From Bradyrhizobium vignae (GTDB lineage: Bacteria > Pseudomonadota > Alphaproteobacteria > Rhizobiales > Xanthobacteraceae): a stretch of DNA of 64,000 nucleotides. Where the stretch lies: assembly GCF_004114425.1 (NCBI RefSeq), contig NZ_RDQF01000029.1, forward strand, positions 1 through 64,000, written 5' to 3'. The translations under genes were made by a program, and so were the position numbers. The notes beneath the pieces were generated by a model. The model saw only the letters and a list, made by a program, of their open reading frames with translations, was not told the origin of the DNA and searched no databases. Within the stretch, counting starts at the first letter, position 1, and each line of letters begins with the position of its first letter. Below, one piece after another: positions 24,735-33,020 of this stretch.

Positions 24735-25679
24735 ATGAGGATCTGCTTTATCGGAGCGGGAGCCTTGGGCTCGACCATCGGTGGGACGCTGGCGCGCGGT
24801 GGGGCCGAGGTTTGGCTGATCGATCCGTTTCAGGCTCATGTCGACGCGATCAATGCGGGCGGCCTACGGATGCTCGAAGGTGACGCCGAGACCGTTGTGA
24901 GGGTCTCGGCCTGCACCTCCGCGAACCAGGTCGGCATCGTGGCGGACCTCGTCATCGTTCTGGTCAAATCCTACCACACGCGGGATGCGATCCGGGCGGC
25001 CACGCCGATCATCGGGCCGCAGACGGTCGTGATGTCGCTTCAAAACGGTCTTGGTCACGAGGACATCCTTTCGGAGGAGGTTGGTCGTGACCGCGTCATG
25101 GCAGGCAAGACCTACGTTGGCGGCGTGCTGCTTGGTCCCGGCCATGTTCGCTCCGGAGTCATCGGCAAGGAAACCATCATCGGCGAACTCGATGGACGCT
25201 TGACCGAGCGCGCACAGCGAATTTCCGAGACTTTCAATCGTGCCGGCATTCTCACGCTGCTCAGCGACAACATCTTGGGCACGATGTGGGACAAGTTGTT
25301 CATCAACGTCGCCGGAGGAGGAATTACCGCCGTTACCGGGCTGACTTATGGTGGTCTCTATTCGCTACCGGTCCTGGAAGATTGCGCTTTGGCCGCAATC
25401 TCGGAGAGCATCGCGGTCGCACAAGCTGCCGGCGTGAAGATCTCGATTGCCGATCCGCGCCGTGCCTGGACGATGGCATCCGCTGGTCTACCGCCCGAGT
25501 TCAAGACGTCCATGTTGCAGAGCTTGCAGTCCGGCAATCTGACCGAGATCGATTACATCCACGGCTCCGTCGTGCGTTGGGGCGCCAAGCTCAATGTGCC
25601 GACCCCCGTCAATTCCACACTCGTCGCGTTGGTCAAAGGGCTCGAATACGCCCGCAGCGATTATCCAGGAAAGGCCTGA
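24735..25679 (+). CDS. Ketopantoate-reductase-family NADP-dependent dehydrogenase (ApbA/PanE-like)
   Basis: A 314-residue oxidoreductase of the 2-dehydropantoate 2-reductase family. The N-terminal Rossmann site is MRICFIGAGALGSTIGGTLARGGAEVWLID, the substrate-binding lysine region is DLVIVLVKSYHTRDAIRAA, followed by SLQNGLGHEDIL. The C-terminal domain has LGTMWDKLFINVAGGGITAVTGLTYGGL with the conserved KxxxN, and the SMLQSLQSGNLTEIDYIHGSVV block. It is the first gene of the operon. In this context it more likely reduces or oxidises a 2-oxo/2-hydroxy acid of the pathway than makes pantoate. Confidence 0.85.
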   Translation: MRICFIGAGALGSTIGGTLARGGAEVWLIDPFQAHVDAINAGGLRMLEGDAETVVRVSACTSANQVGIVADLVIVLVKSYHTRDAIRAATPIIGPQTVVMSLQNGLGHEDILSEEVGRDRVMAGKTYVGGVLLGPGHVRSGVIGKETIIGELDGRLTERAQRISETFNRAGILTLLSDNILGTMWDKLFINVAGGGITAVTGLTYGGLYSLPVLEDCALAAISESIAVAQAAGVKISIADPRRAWTMASAGLPPEFKTSMLQSLQSGNLTEIDYIHGSVVRWGAKLNVPTPVNSTLVALVKGLEYARSDYPGKA

Positions 25680-25683
25680 GACA

Positions 25684-26070
25684 ATGTCGTTGCCCCGCGC
25701 TTATGTCGAACACGTCGCGATCCGCGTGCCTGACGTCGATCATCACGTCGATTTCTTTCGTGAGGTGCTTGGTCTTGCCATTCGCGACGAGCAACCCGCC
25801 GAGGGTTCACGCCCGCGTCAGGTGTGGGTGCTCGGAAGCGTGCAACTCATCGAGGATCCGAATTTTACCGGTCCGGAAGGGCGTCTCGCCCATCTCGGCA
25901 TCATGGTCGACGATTACGAAGGTGTGCTCGCTCGTGCGGCCGCGTGGGGCGCCAGGGCGTTGCCCGCTGGGCCCAACTGGCTCGAACTGCCGGGCGGGCT
26001 GAACGTCGAAATCTTGCAAGCCAGCGCAGGCGCCGTGGAAGCCGCCCTGGCGATCAATCCCCGTGCCTAG
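25684..26070 (+). CDS. VOC-superfamily (glyoxalase-like) protein
   Basis: A 128-residue single vicinal-oxygen-chelate unit. It starts MSLPRAYVEHVAIRVPDVDHHVDFFREVLGL, where the first metal-ligand histidine (EHVAIRV) is present, and continues to GRLAHLGIMVDDYEGVLARA and PNWLELPGGLNVEILQA, where the second histidine and the glutamate ligand pair appear. The start is set at the ATG at 25684, four bases after the previous stop. VOC proteins act as isomerases, epimerases, dioxygenases or hydrolases. In bacteria and fungi some dehydroshikimate dehydratases carry VOC domains, but those also need a TIM-barrel domain that is absent here. Confidence 0.82.
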   Translation: MSLPRAYVEHVAIRVPDVDHHVDFFREVLGLAIRDEQPAEGSRPRQVWVLGSVQLIEDPNFTGPEGRLAHLGIMVDDYEGVLARAAAWGARALPAGPNWLELPGGLNVEILQASAGAVEAALAINPRA

Positions 26071-26081
26071 AGGAAGACGCG

Positions 26082-26552
26082 ATGACCGATGAGCGCTACT
26101 GGGAAGATGCCAGGGTCGGCGACGAATGCGTCACCCCTTCGGTGACGGTCACCGAGGCGATGGTGAATGCCTATGCCGAACTGACGGGTGATTTCACGCC
26201 GGTCCATGTCGACGAGGAATACGCCAAAACCACACCATTCGGCACGCGCGTCGCGCATGGACTGTTTGGCCTGTCGCTGGCCGACGGTTTGAAGACCCGC
26301 GCCGACTATCGCTTCTTTCCGGGAATGTCGCTGGGCTGGACGTGGGATTTCAAGCTGCCGATCAAGCTCGGCGACACCGTGCACGTGAAGTTTCGCGTCG
26401 GCTCGATGCGCACCACCAAGCGTGATGGGTGGGGCATCGTAGTGTTGCCCTCGGAGCTGATCAATCAGCGCGGCGAGGTGGTGCAGCTCGGTGAGCATCG
26501 GCTGATGATTCCGATGCGCCCGAAGACCAGTGCCAAAGGAGAACAGGCATGA
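26082..26552 (+). CDS. MaoC-family hot-dog-fold hydratase
   Basis: A 156-residue protein beginning MTDERYWEDARVGDECVTPSVTVTEAMVNAYAELTGDFTPVHVDEEYAKTTPFG. The hydratase-2 motif is present as GDFTPVHVDEEYA, with catalytic Asp and His, then VAHGLFGLSLADGL. Such enzymes add water to enoyl-CoA thioesters with R-specificity or dehydrate the hydroxyacyl-CoA. The gene follows the VOC gene by 11 bases (RBS AGAGGAAG) and overlaps the CoA-transferase start by ATGA. Together with the CoA-transferase it points to a CoA-bound intermediate. Confidence 0.88.
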   Translation: MTDERYWEDARVGDECVTPSVTVTEAMVNAYAELTGDFTPVHVDEEYAKTTPFGTRVAHGLFGLSLADGLKTRADYRFFPGMSLGWTWDFKLPIKLGDTVHVKFRVGSMRTTKRDGWGIVVLPSELINQRGEVVQLGEHRLMIPMRPKTSAKGEQA

Positions 26553-27775
26553 CCGCGCAAGATCTGCCGCTCAAGGGCATTCGCGTCATCGACTACAGCC
26601 ATTTCCTGGCAGGCCCGTTCATGGGCCGCTGCCTCGCCGCGATGGGCGCGGAAGTCATCAAGGTGGAGCGTCCGAAGGCAGGCGATGCGGGCCGCGCCCA
26701 CGGCTATTTCAAGGACGGACAATCCGGCTACTTCCTGCAGCAGAACATGGGAAAGCAGGGATTGTGCATCGATCTGCGCGACACGCGTGGCCTCGACATG
26801 ATGATGAAGCTCATCGACACGGCCGATGTCTTCATCGAGAACTACCGCCCCGGCGCACTCGAGCGCCTCGGGCTCGGCTACAAGGCGCTGTCGGCGCGGA
26901 ATCCCACACTGATCTACTGCTCCGTCTCCGCCTATGGCCATACCGGTCCCTATGCCGACCGTCCGGGCTTCGGCCTGATCGCGGAGGCGATGTCGGGCGC
27001 CCTGGCGCAACTGGGCTCCCCCGGCGAAGCGCCACCGCTGCTGCGGATGCCACTGGCCGACATGTACACCGGCATCCACGGTGTGGCTGCCATCAATGCG
27101 GCGCTGGTCGGCCGCACGTCGTCCGGGCGCGGCCAGCATATCGATCTCGCGCTGTACGACTGCATGGTGTCGATGCACGACTATGCGGTGCAGCGCTACT
27201 TTCTCTCCGGCGGCACCGACCTGCCGAAGCAGACCGGCAACGGTCAGCCGGATTCGACCGTCTACGGAGTCTTTCCGGCCAGGGACGGCAATCTTGTGAT
27301 CGCCGCGCAGGTCGATGATGCGTGGCGGCGATTGGCGACGCTGATCGGAGGAAGCAGGTTGTCGTCCGACGAACGCTTCACCACGCCTGCCGCGCGCAAC
27401 GCCCATTATGCCGAAGCGATGGAGATCGTGCGCGACTGGACGCTGTCGCAGCCGTCTCGGGATGCTTGTCTTGCCGCACTCGAGGAAGCAGGTGTGCCGT
27501 CCGCTCCCGTGCAGACCATCGAAGAGGTCGTGAAGGATCCGCAGATCCACGCGCGTGGCATGCTGGTCGAGCAGGAGCATCCGGTGCTCGGCAAGGTGAC
27601 GTTGCCGAACTTGCCCTTCCGCTTCTCCGGCTGCGACACCACGGTGCGCACGCCGGCGCCACTGCTCGGCCAGGACAATCGCCGCATTGCAGAGTCGCTG
27701 GGACTGTCGACCGAGCTCGTCGAGGCGATGGTGCGCGATGGCGTGCTGTACAACGAAGCCGCCGTGCAGGAGTGA
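26549..27775 (+). CDS. Class III CoA-transferase (CaiB/BaiF family)
   Basis: A 408-residue CoA-transferase. It begins DLPLKGIRVIDYSHFLAGPFMGRCLAAMGAEVIKVERPKAGD, then NYRPGALERLGLGYKALSARNP, the glycine-rich SVSAYGHTGPYADRPGF, the catalytic aspartate in RMPLADMYTGIHGVAAINAAL (about residue 168) and GRGQHIDLALYDCMVSM. It differs clearly from the two other class III CoA-transferases in this window. It is coupled to the MaoC gene by overlap and is followed three bases later by the first shikimate dehydrogenase gene, so it should act on a pathway acid. Substrate unknown. Confidence 0.9.
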   Translation: MTAQDLPLKGIRVIDYSHFLAGPFMGRCLAAMGAEVIKVERPKAGDAGRAHGYFKDGQSGYFLQQNMGKQGLCIDLRDTRGLDMMMKLIDTADVFIENYRPGALERLGLGYKALSARNPTLIYCSVSAYGHTGPYADRPGFGLIAEAMSGALAQLGSPGEAPPLLRMPLADMYTGIHGVAAINAALVGRTSSGRGQHIDLALYDCMVSMHDYAVQRYFLSGGTDLPKQTGNGQPDSTVYGVFPARDGNLVIAAQVDDAWRRLATLIGGSRLSSDERFTTPAARNAHYAEAMEIVRDWTLSQPSRDACLAALEEAGVPSAPVQTIEEVVKDPQIHARGMLVEQEHPVLGKVTLPNLPFRFSGCDTTVRTPAPLLGQDNRRIAESLGLSTELVEAMVRDGVLYNEAAVQE

Positions 27776-27778
27776 GCC

Positions 27779-28606
27779 ATGAGCGATCGTTACGCGGTGA
27801 TAGGCAATCCGATCGGCTTCAGCAAATCACCTCTCATCCATGGCACTTTCGCCAGAATGACAGGACAGGACCTTGTTTACGAGGCGATCGAGGGTCCCCT
27901 CAATGGCTTCAGCGAACGGGTCGATCAATTCCGGACCGAGGGCGCCAGGGGGCTGAACATCACCGCCCCGTTCAAGCTCGATGCCTTCGCCTATGCAAAC
28001 GAGCTTTCAGAGAGCGCCAGACGAGCAGGCGCCGTAAACTGCCTGAAGTTCGAGGGCGATCGGATCATTGCCGAGAATTTCGACGGGATCGGCCTGGTGC
28101 GTGACATCACCGCCAATCTCGGCGTCAAAATGGCCGGGCGGCGCGTCCTGATGCTCGGCGCTGGGGGAGCGGCACGCGGTGCGCTGCTGCCGTTCCTGCG
28201 CCAGGAGCCGTCCGAGCTGGTTCTGGTCAACCGAACACTGTCGAAAGCGGTGGCATTGGCCGAAGAGTTTGCCGGCTGTGGCCCCCTGATCGTCAGCGGC
28301 TATGCTGAACTGGCCGATCTTGCCGAGGGTTATGACGTCGTCGTCAATGCGACGTCGGCCAGCCTGCGAGGTGAGATGCCGCCGCTTCCAGGCAATGTCT
28401 TCCGCGGTGCGGAGCTGGCGTACGAACTCGCCTACGGCAAAGGGCTGACCCCCTTTCTGCGGGCGGCTCGCGCCGAAGGCGTCACCAAGCTGGCCGACGG
28501 TGTCGGCATGCTGGTCGAGCAGGCGGCGGAAGCTTTTGCCTGGTGGCGCGGCGTTCGACCGAGCACGGCTCAGGTCATCGCCGAGCTGACCGTCCCATTG
28601 AGCTGA
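27779..28606 (+). CDS. aroE: Shikimate dehydrogenase (AroE type)
   Basis: A 275-residue NADP-type shikimate dehydrogenase that interconverts shikimate and 3-dehydroshikimate. The substrate site FSKSPLIHGTFARMTG keeps the SxS pair, NITAPFK keeps the catalytic lysine, and RAGAVNCLKF with ENFDGIGLVRDI keeps the catalytic aspartate. The cofactor loop GAGGAARGAL is followed by NRTLSKA, whose arginine favours NADP. The pattern is that of biosynthetic AroE, but the gene sits in a catabolic-looking operon five bases ahead of a second, different dehydrogenase of the same fold. It may therefore be a duplicate recruited for breakdown. Confidence 0.9.
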   Translation: MSDRYAVIGNPIGFSKSPLIHGTFARMTGQDLVYEAIEGPLNGFSERVDQFRTEGARGLNITAPFKLDAFAYANELSESARRAGAVNCLKFEGDRIIAENFDGIGLVRDITANLGVKMAGRRVLMLGAGGAARGALLPFLRQEPSELVLVNRTLSKAVALAEEFAGCGPLIVSGYAELADLAEGYDVVVNATSASLRGEMPPLPGNVFRGAELAYELAYGKGLTPFLRAARAEGVTKLADGVGMLVEQAAEAFAWWRGVRPSTAQVIAELTVPLS

Positions 28607-28611
28607 AGGCG

Positions 28612-29475
28612 ATGCCGAGCATGCATCCGAAGTCCAGCTTTCTCGTCGGCCTGATCGGCAGTGGCATCGCCGCCTCCCGCACCCCGCCCATGCACGAAGC
28701 GGCCGCTGACGCCGCCGGCATCCGCTATATCTACAAGAAGATTGATCTGGCCGAATTGAAGCTCGGCGTGGAGACATTGCCGGAGTTGCTCACGGCGGCA
28801 AGGCGAATGGGCTTTGACGGGTTGAACGTGACCCATCCCTGCAAGCAGGCGATCATTCCACTCTTGGATGAGCTTTCGCCTGACGCAGAGGCGCTTGGTG
28901 CCGTGAACACCGTGGTCCTCAGGAGTGGCCGCATGACCGGCCACAACACCGACTGGTTCGGCTTTGCCGAGAACTTCCGCCGCAACATGCAAGGTGCACC
29001 ACTCGGACGGGTCGTCCAATTCGGCGCGGGCGGCGCAGGCTCGGCGGTCGCTTTCGCGCTCATGAAGCTCGGCGTGCGGGAACTGACTATCATAGACGTC
29101 GACCTGGCCAAGGCGCAGAGTCTGGTTGACGGCCTGTCCCCTCAATTTGCAGATGGGCGCCTGGAGGCCGGCCAGGATGTCGCTGCGGCCGTGGCTGCCG
29201 CAGACGGAATTGTCAACGCGACGCCGATCGGCATGGACAAATATCCGGGCACGCCGTTGCCGACGGCCCTGCTGCGTCCCGATCTGTGGGTCGCAGAGAT
29301 CGTCTACTTCCCGCTGGAAACCGCGCTGCTGCGCGCGGCGCGTGCCCTCGGTTGCCGCACCGTCGATGGCGGTGGCATGGCGATCTTCCAGGGCACCGAA
29401 GCATTCCGCCTGTTCACGGGCATCTCACCTGATCCGGACGTCTTCTTCGCCACTTTTGCATCCCTGGGAGGGTGA
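28612..29475 (+). CDS. Quinate/shikimate dehydrogenase paralogue (NAD-type)
   Basis: A 287-residue member of the same family as the gene just upstream but of the quinate/shikimate catabolic subtype. The substrate site reads AASRTPPMHEAAADAAG (SRTP instead of SxSP), the lysine motif is NVTHPCKQAIIP, then LGAVNTVVL and TGHNTDWFGFAENFRRN with the catalytic aspartate. The cofactor loop FGAGGAGSAV is followed by IIDVDLAKAQ, with an aspartate that favours NAD over NADP. I place the start at the ATG at 28612. It would oxidise quinate or shikimate to the 3-dehydro acid. Confidence 0.88.
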   Translation: MPSMHPKSSFLVGLIGSGIAASRTPPMHEAAADAAGIRYIYKKIDLAELKLGVETLPELLTAARRMGFDGLNVTHPCKQAIIPLLDELSPDAEALGAVNTVVLRSGRMTGHNTDWFGFAENFRRNMQGAPLGRVVQFGAGGAGSAVAFALMKLGVRELTIIDVDLAKAQSLVDGLSPQFADGRLEAGQDVAAAVAAADGIVNATPIGMDKYPGTPLPTALLRPDLWVAEIVYFPLETALLRAARALGCRTVDGGGMAIFQGTEAFRLFTGISPDPDVFFATFASLGG

Positions 29476-29526
29476 CACCCGGCCGATGGGCGAGTGGCAC
29501 GGACGACGCCCGAGAGGAAACGCAAG

Positions 29527-30195
29527 ATGGGCTACACGCTCGATTTCTCGGTGGTTTGGCACGCGATGCCCGCGCTGCTGTGGGGATGCGTGGGTACGCT
29601 GGGCCTGGCGCTTGCCGGGATGACGCTCGCAATGATGATCGGTGTCGCGGGTGTCGCGGCGCGCGATTCGAAAGCTGCGTGGTTGCGTGCTCTCGTGATC
29701 GGCTTCGTCGAGACTGTGCGCAACACGCCTTTCCTGGTGCAGATCTTTTTTCTGTTCTTCGCTCTGCCGCTGATCGGATTGAAGCTCAATCCGACCGCCA
29801 CCGCCATTATCGCACTCGGTGTCAATGGCGGCGCCTACGCCATCGAGATCATTCGCGGCGGGGTGCAATCCATTCACAAGGGCCAGGTGGAGGCCGGCTA
29901 CGCGCTCGGCCTGCACAAAGGACAGGTATTCCGGTTCATCGTGCTCAAGCCTGCGCTTCGCGCGATCTATCCCTCGCTCACGGGGCAGTTCATCATGCTG
30001 ACGCTGACCTCATCGATCTGTTCGGCGGTATCGGCCTACGAATTGACGTCGGTTGCGCAGCGCATCGAAAGCGACACGTTCCGCAGCTTCGAGGTCTACT
30101 TCTTCGTCACCTTCCTCTACCTCGCGATCTCCTGGCTGTTGATGCTCGGCTTCGCGGTCGTCTCTCACCGCTTCTTCTCATATCCGACACGCTGA
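29527..30195 (+). CDS. Polar-amino-acid-type ABC permease, subunit 1
   Basis: A 222-residue membrane protein of the HisM/GlnP type, with about five helices. It starts MGYTLDFSVVWHAMPALLWGCVGTLGLALAGMTLAMMIG, carries FVETVRNTPFLVQIFFLFFALP, and the EAA loop IHKGQVEAGYALGLHKGQVFRFIVLKPALRAIYPSL that contacts the ATPase. The start is the ATG at 29527, preceded by GAGAGGAAACGC. It is followed 10 bases later by a second permease, a heterodimer arrangement normal for this family. The family's usual cargo is amino acids, but here the neighbours suggest a hydroxylated cyclic acid. Confidence 0.92.
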   Translation: MGYTLDFSVVWHAMPALLWGCVGTLGLALAGMTLAMMIGVAGVAARDSKAAWLRALVIGFVETVRNTPFLVQIFFLFFALPLIGLKLNPTATAIIALGVNGGAYAIEIIRGGVQSIHKGQVEAGYALGLHKGQVFRFIVLKPALRAIYPSLTGQFIMLTLTSSICSAVSAYELTSVAQRIESDTFRSFEVYFFVTFLYLAISWLLMLGFAVVSHRFFSYPTR

Positions 30196-30205
30196 GGGGG
30201 CGATC

Positions 30206-30862
30206 GTGACACCGCATTTTGGTCTTCCCGAGTTCGGCTTCCTGCTGCGCGGGCTGCAATGGACGGTGCTGCTCACGCTGGTCGCGTTTGCGGGCGGCTG
30301 CACGGCGGGGCTGGCCGTCGCCTTGCTGCGCACCTGTGGTCATAGGAGCGTGGAATGGATCACCCGCATTTACATCGGGATATTCCAGGGCACCCCGCTG
30401 CTGCTGCAGCTTTTCGTCGTGTACTACGGATTGGCGCTGACCGGGTTGAAGCTCGACGCCTTCGCCGCGGTGGCGATCGGTTTCACCGTGAATGCCTCCG
30501 CCTTCCTCGGCGAGATCTGGCGCGGTGCGATACAGGCCGTGCCGCGCGGCCAGACCGAGGCGGCGATGGCGCTTGGACTGCACTATTCGTCCCGCATGCG
30601 CGACATCGTGCTGCCGCAGGCGATCCGCATCTCGCTGCCGGCGACGATCGGTTATCTCGTTCAGCTCATCAAGGGCACTTCGCTCGCCGCCATCGTCGGG
30701 TTCATCGAACTCGCCCGCGCCGGTCAGATCGTCTCGAACCAGACCTTCCAGCCGTTGCTCGTCTTCGGCGTGGTCGGCGCAATGTATTTCATCCTCTGCT
30801 GGCCACTTTCGTGGTGGGGCAGTCGGATGGAGGCCAGGCTCGCACTGGCCAATCAAAGGTAG
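30206..30862 (+). CDS. Polar-amino-acid-type ABC permease, subunit 2
   Basis: A 218-residue permease with a GTG start at 30206 after a GAGGGGGC ribosome-binding site. Landmarks are FGFLLRGLQWTVLLTLVAFAGGCTAGL-type first helix, RIYIGIFQGTPLLLQLFVVYYGLALTGL, and the EAA loop VPRGQTEAAMALGLHYSSRMRDIVLPQAIRISLPAT. It forms the second half of the transmembrane pore with the upstream permease. The binding-protein gene follows after 55 bases with its own strong ribosome-binding site. Confidence 0.92.
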   Translation: MTPHFGLPEFGFLLRGLQWTVLLTLVAFAGGCTAGLAVALLRTCGHRSVEWITRIYIGIFQGTPLLLQLFVVYYGLALTGLKLDAFAAVAIGFTVNASAFLGEIWRGAIQAVPRGQTEAAMALGLHYSSRMRDIVLPQAIRISLPATIGYLVQLIKGTSLAAIVGFIELARAGQIVSNQTFQPLLVFGVVGAMYFILCWPLSWWGSRMEARLALANQR

Positions 30863-30917
30863 GAACGGCGCACCTGCCCAATCAAACACAGCCATCACCA
30901 GGAGGAGGAAACATCAG

Positions 30918-31745
30918 ATGTTATTTTGGTTCAATCGCCGCCGGCTCGGCATCGCGCTGCTGACGCTCGGGGCCGTCACCGTCGCAGGTAAAGCGCAGGC
31001 GGGCACTCTGGAAGACGTGAAGAAGAAGGGCGTCGTCGTCATCGGCATCCAGGGCGACAATCCTCCCTGGGGCTATGTCGACAGCTCGGGAAAACAGGAT
31101 GGGATCGATGCCGACATGGGGCGCGCGTTCGCCGAATATCTCGGCGTGAAGGCCGAGTTCGTCCCGTTGGCCGTGGCCAATCGTATTCCGGCGCTGACCA
31201 CAGGCCGCGTCGACATTCTGTTCGCAACCATGGCGATGCTGCCGGAGCGCGCGAAGGCGGTGCAGTATTCCAAGCCGTATGTCGCCAACGAGATCACGCT
31301 TGTCGCTGCCCAGGCAACGCCAATCAACAGCAATGCCGACATGGGCAAGTACGTGATCGGCGTTCCGAGGTCATCGACGCAGGACACCCAGGTCACCAAC
31401 AGCGCTCCAGCGGGCACCGAAATCCGCAGGTTTGACGATGATGCGGCGACGATCCAGGCGCTGCTCTCCGGTCAGGTGCAGGCCGTCGGCGCGAACAGCT
31501 TCTATCCGCAGCGTCTGAACGCCGCAAAGCCAGAACTGGGATTCGAGCCCAAGCTTCACTTCACCGCACTATACAACGGAGCCTGCACCCGCCTGGGCGA
31601 GAAGGAGTGGAACGAGACGGCCAACAAGTTCATCGACCAGATCAAGTCTAACGGCAAGCTGGCCGGCTTCTACTCCAAATGGATGAAGGCGCCCGTGCCG
31701 ACCTTCCCGGAGTCGATCCCCGGCGTCCCCTTCACAGTCCAGTAG
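30918..31745 (+). CDS. Polar-amino-acid-type ABC substrate-binding protein
   Basis: A 275-residue periplasmic binding protein of the SBP_bac_3 family. The start at 30918 follows GGAGGAGGAAACATC and gives a signal peptide (MLFWFNRRRLGIALLTLGAVTVAGKAQA). The mature protein has KKKGVVVIGIQGDNPPWGYVDSSGKQDGIDADMGRAFAEYLGVKAEFVPL and NRIPALTTGRVDILFATMAMLPERAKAVQYSKPYV, the usual two ligand-contact strands. An aspartate in GRVDI, normally contacting an amino group, is kept, and the basic residue that grips a carboxylate cannot be located with certainty. The real ligand is open; context favours quinate/shikimate-like acids. Confidence 0.9.
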   Translation: MLFWFNRRRLGIALLTLGAVTVAGKAQAGTLEDVKKKGVVVIGIQGDNPPWGYVDSSGKQDGIDADMGRAFAEYLGVKAEFVPLAVANRIPALTTGRVDILFATMAMLPERAKAVQYSKPYVANEITLVAAQATPINSNADMGKYVIGVPRSSTQDTQVTNSAPAGTEIRRFDDDAATIQALLSGQVQAVGANSFYPQRLNAAKPELGFEPKLHFTALYNGACTRLGEKEWNETANKFIDQIKSNGKLAGFYSKWMKAPVPTFPESIPGVPFTVQ

Positions 31746-31804
31746 CCCCTGCGAGCGGCCGACGCGCGATCCGCGTTGGCCGTCGCCCGACGGCGGAGAC
31801 CAGC

Positions 31805-32551
31805 ATGCAAGACCAGATCCTGATCGAAATGAAGGGCGTTCAGAAGTGGTATGGCGGGTATCAAGCTCTCCGCAACGTCGATCTCACTGTCCGCAGGGGT
31901 GAAAAGATCGTGCTCTGCGGTCCGTCCGGTTCGGGCAAGTCGACGCTCATCCGCTGTATCAACCGCCTGGAGGCGATCCAGCAGGGCAGTATTGTTGTAA
32001 ACGGACATCGGCTCGACGACAGCATCAAGGCCATCGATGTCGTACGTCAGGAAGTCGGCATGGTCTTTCAGAGCTTCAACCTTTTTCCGCATATGACCGT
32101 GTTGCAGAACTGTACACTCGCGCCCATTCGCGCACGCCGCATCGGCAGGACCGAGGCGGAGGCGACCGCGCGAAAATACCTCGAGCGGGTACGCATCGGT
32201 GACCAGGCCGAGAAGTATCCGGCTCAGCTTTCGGGAGGTCAGCAACAGCGCGTCGCGATCGCGCGCGCACTCTGCATGCAGCCCAAGGTGATGCTGTTTG
32301 ACGAACCGACCTCGGCTCTCGACCCAGAGATGGTCAAGGAGGTGCTCGATACCATGATCGGCCTCGCCAACGACGGCATGACCATGATTTGCGTCACCCA
32401 CGAGATGGGCTTTGCTCGCCAGGTTGCCGATCGGGTCATCTTCATGGCAGAAGGGCAGATCATCGAAGAAGGCGCGCCCGACGCTTTCTTCCGCGAACCA
32501 CAGCACGCCCGCACCAAGCAGTTCCTTGGCGAGATCCTCGCCCATCACTGA
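31805..32551 (+). CDS. Polar-amino-acid-type ABC ATP-binding protein
   Basis: A 248-residue ATPase (GlnQ/HisP-like). Walker A is GPSGSGKSTLIRC (about residues 39-47), the Q-loop is GMVFQSFNLFPHMTVLQNC, the signature LSGGQQQRVAIARAL, Walker B KVMLFDEPTSALDPEMVKEVL, and the switch histidine MICVTHEMGFARQVADR. These wordings, especially FNLFPHMT and EPTSALDPE, are diagnostic of the polar amino acid uptake subfamily. The start is the ATG at 31805. It completes the four-gene importer and is followed 13 bases later by the dehydroquinase gene. Confidence 0.94.
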   Translation: MQDQILIEMKGVQKWYGGYQALRNVDLTVRRGEKIVLCGPSGSGKSTLIRCINRLEAIQQGSIVVNGHRLDDSIKAIDVVRQEVGMVFQSFNLFPHMTVLQNCTLAPIRARRIGRTEAEATARKYLERVRIGDQAEKYPAQLSGGQQQRVAIARALCMQPKVMLFDEPTSALDPEMVKEVLDTMIGLANDGMTMICVTHEMGFARQVADRVIFMAEGQIIEEGAPDAFFREPQHARTKQFLGEILAHH

Positions 32552-32564
32552 ACGGAGTTCTTCG

Positions 32565-33014
32565 ATGAGTCGTCTTGTCTACGTCCTCAACGGGCCGAAT
32601 CTCAATTTGCTCGGCAAGCGCCAGCCTCACATCTACGGCCACGAGACGCTTGCGGATGTGGAGCGGGATTGTCGAGCGCTGGGCAAGGAGCTCGGCCTGG
32701 ACATTCGCTTTCATCAATCCAACAGGGAATACGAGATCATCGATTGGATTCACGAGGCGCGCGAGACGGCTGCCGGTATCGTGATGAATCCCGCAGCTTT
32801 CACCCATACGTCGGTCGCCATCCTGGATGCTCTGAACACGTTCGAGGGGACGGTGATCGAGGTGCATATTTCCAACGTGCACAAGCGCGAGGAATTCCGC
32901 CACCATTCGTTTGTTTCCAAACGAGCCGATGGGGTCATCGCAGGCTTCGGCACGCAGGGCTATCTGCTCGGCTTGCGTCGTGTGGCCAAGCTGCTCGATG
33001 AGAACAAGGGGTAG
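32565..33014 (+). CDS. aroQ: Type II 3-dehydroquinate dehydratase
   Basis: A 149-residue enzyme that converts 3-dehydroquinate to 3-dehydroshikimate. The start is set at the ATG at 32565, giving the family N-terminus VYVLNGPNLNLLGKRQPHIYGHETLADV; the tyrosine in HIYG and the arginine of GKRQ lie on the active-site lid. The catalytic-histidine and substrate motifs follow: FHQSNREYEIIDWIHEA, NPAAFTHTSVAILDAL, and VEVHISNVHKREEFRHHSF. The length fits the dodecameric type II family. In catabolism it links a quinate dehydrogenase product to dehydroshikimate, which matches the two dehydrogenases in the same operon. Confidence 0.95.
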   Translation: MSRLVYVLNGPNLNLLGKRQPHIYGHETLADVERDCRALGKELGLDIRFHQSNREYEIIDWIHEARETAAGIVMNPAAFTHTSVAILDALNTFEGTVIEVHISNVHKREEFRHHSFVSKRADGVIAGFGTQGYLLGLRRVAKLLDENKG

Positions 33015-33020
33015 CATCGG

